DNA of 7,225 nucleotides from Schlesneria sp. (GTDB lineage Bacteria; Planctomycetota; Planctomycetia; Planctomycetales; Planctomycetaceae): assembly GCA_025353525.1 (NCBI GenBank), contig JANXOO010001266.1, forward strand, positions 1 through 7,225, in the 5' to 3' direction. A model generated the notes under the pieces. The model did not search any database. It had not been told where the DNA came from and saw nothing but the letters and a program-made list of their open reading frames with translations. Below are positions 6,199-7,225 of the stretch, piece by piece. The translations under genes and the position numbers were made by a program. How positions within the stretch are numbered: position 1 is the first letter of the stretch; each line of letters begins with the position of its first letter.

Positions 6199-6954
6199 AT
6201 GAATTTTCGAACCGAAGTCATCAACGATTTGACCTGTCATATCCTCGACGAATTGCCTTCGGGGCAGCCGCCGCGAAATATCGTCGTGTTGTGTCACGGA
6301 TACGGAGCGTCTGGCACCGATCTGGTGCCACTCGGCCAGATGCTATTGCGTCACCCGAAAATGGCCTCGACGGTCCAGTTACTGTTTCCGGACGCACCGC
6401 TCAGTCTTGAAGAATTGGGCATGCCGGACGGACGCGCCTGGTGGCCACTGGACATGTACCGGTTGCAGAAGGCCGTCGCGCTGGGAACATTTCGCGACCT
6501 GCGAAATGATTGCCCGCCTCAACTGCCTGCCGCCCGCGAGAAGCTTCGCGGGCTGGTAGAACAATGGTCCCGGCAGTCGAGCATTCCGCTCGACCGATTC
6601 GTGCTCGGAGGATTCTCGCAAGGCGCGATGCTTGCGACCGACCTGACGCTGCAGTTTGACACTAACACGGGGGGCCTCGTGGTCTTGTCGGGAACTCTTC
6701 TGAACGAAAAGGTATGGCAGGATCGCGCGGGGCATCATGCGGCGCTGCGAGTGCTTCAATCGCACGGCACCGACGATCAGATCCTTCCATTTGACGCCGC
6801 AGGTTCTCTGCGGGATATGTTGAAACAGTCAGGGATCGTCGTCGATTTTCTGCCGTTCGACGGCGGGCATGAGATTCCGTTTCCGGTCCTCAACCGCTTC
6901 GGTACGTTCCTGCAAGAAGTATTCGGCGATGGTACGCAACACTCAAAAATATGA
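6199..6954 (+). CDS. Phospholipase/carboxylesterase-family alpha/beta hydrolase
   Basis: A 251-residue serine hydrolase of the acyl-protein thioesterase / carboxylesterase type (Abhydrolase_2). Seen: the oxyanion-hole strand IVVLCHGYGASGTDL (28-42), FPDAP (63-67), GRAWWPLDM (78-86) as in the family's R.WWxxD element, and the nucleophile elbow GGFSQGAM (137-144) with Ser140. The remaining triad members are Asp193 in HGTDDQILP (189-197, the HGxxDxxVP motif) and His224 in GGHEIP (222-227). The triad is complete. There is no signal peptide, so it acts in the cytoplasm on a short-chain ester or thioester; the substrate is unknown. The gene follows trpD by 10 nt and is probably co-transcribed. The AGGAG at 6181-6185, inside the end of trpD, is 13 nt from the ATG, rather far, so translation may depend on ribosomes finishing trpD. 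The functional link to tryptophan synthesis is unclear. Confidence 0.9.
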   Translation: MNFRTEVINDLTCHILDELPSGQPPRNIVVLCHGYGASGTDLVPLGQMLLRHPKMASTVQLLFPDAPLSLEELGMPDGRAWWPLDMYRLQKAVALGTFRDLRNDCPPQLPAAREKLRGLVEQWSRQSSIPLDRFVLGGFSQGAMLATDLTLQFDTNTGGLVVLSGTLLNEKVWQDRAGHHAALRVLQSHGTDDQILPFDAAGSLRDMLKQSGIVVDFLPFDGGHEIPFPVLNRFGTFLQEVFGDGTQHSKI

Positions 6955-7084
6955 ATTGCCATCTTCCAGAGAATCAGGCCATGTACGAGTTGGCACATTG
7001 AAATCTTTGGTCGGGCCGGGGATGCTTGTGGTACCGGCTCGCTACGAGTTTGTTGTCCGTTCGCTTTAACCTGAGAGTTTCAAT

Positions 7085-7225
7085 ATGCGGTTCAGAAAGA
7101 AGTCGATCGTCGGGGGGTGTGTTTGCTTGTTCGTTGTCACGATGACGTCATCGACTCACGCCGTTTGTGCAGACGACATGAAACCCTCACTTGTGCTGCC
7201 GATCTGGCCGGGAAAGCCGCCCGGC
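7085..7225 (+). CDS. Secreted protein, N-terminal part, possibly an esterase/lipase (3' truncated)
   Basis: The first 47 codons of a gene that continues past the window edge. A ribosome binding site GAGAG (7073-7077) stands 7 nt before the ATG. Residues 1-29 form a Sec-type signal peptide: basic start RFRKK (2-6), hydrophobic core IVGGCVCLFVVTM (8-20), and a probable cut after VCA (27-29). The mature start leads into LPIWPGKPPG (38-47). A WPG(K/G)xPG motif soon after the signal peptide is, from memory, typical of planctomycete secreted alpha/beta hydrolases of the acetyl-xylan/feruloyl esterase kind. The gene call and export are well supported; the enzyme class is an inference from this short motif. 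Confidence 0.6.
   Translation, partial: MRFRKKSIVGGCVCLFVVTMTSSTHAVCADDMKPSLVLPIWPGKPPG

Noticed and set aside
6869..7069. A 66-codon plus-strand open frame overlapping the end of the hydrolase gene
   Set aside because: Its first half is an out-of-frame reading of the hydrolase, it lacks a convincing start signal, and nothing is recognisable in the rest.

Overview
The window looks like chromosomal DNA of a planctomycete (Pirellulaceae/Planctomycetaceae type). The case rests on a Tat-exported Gfo/Idh/MocA oxidoreductase with the SRRDFLKSS signal, a DUF309 protein with a proline-rich leader, a secreted protein whose mature part opens with an IWPGKPPG-type motif, mid-50s GC by eye, widely spaced genes, and intergenic palindromes that resemble repeats I remember from planctomycete genomes. 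No plasmid, phage or CRISPR signature is visible.

Layout, all intact genes on the plus strand. 1-888: the 3' part of a large gene, tentatively a PPi-type PEP carboxykinase-like protein. 890-1171: on the minus strand, a frameshifted remnant of the C-terminal domain of DarG, the antitoxin of the DarTG DNA ADP-ribosylation system. 1498-1914: a SufE-family sulfur acceptor. 1915-2443: a gene-free stretch with a palindromic repeat. 2444-3079: a DUF309 protein, followed by an intrinsic terminator. 3465-4880: the Tat-exported oxidoreductase. 4881-5165: an intergenic region holding a MITE-like element with a nested palindrome, then a strong intrinsic-terminator hairpin that ends 14 nt before the next start codon. 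5166-6188: trpD (anthranilate phosphoribosyltransferase). 6199-6954: a phospholipase/carboxylesterase-type hydrolase. 7085-7225: the first 47 codons of a secreted protein, possibly an esterase.

Only trpD and the hydrolase (10 nt apart) look like a transcription unit. The other genes appear to be single units and do not form an obvious common pathway: Fe-S assembly, tryptophan synthesis, exported sugar-type oxidoreductase, esterases.

I do not see a complete undescribed system here. The points most worth a second look are the darG remnant, the two palindromic elements that share an internal core, the MITE-like structure between the oxidoreductase gene and trpD, and the terminator hairpin that occupies what should be the trpD leader.
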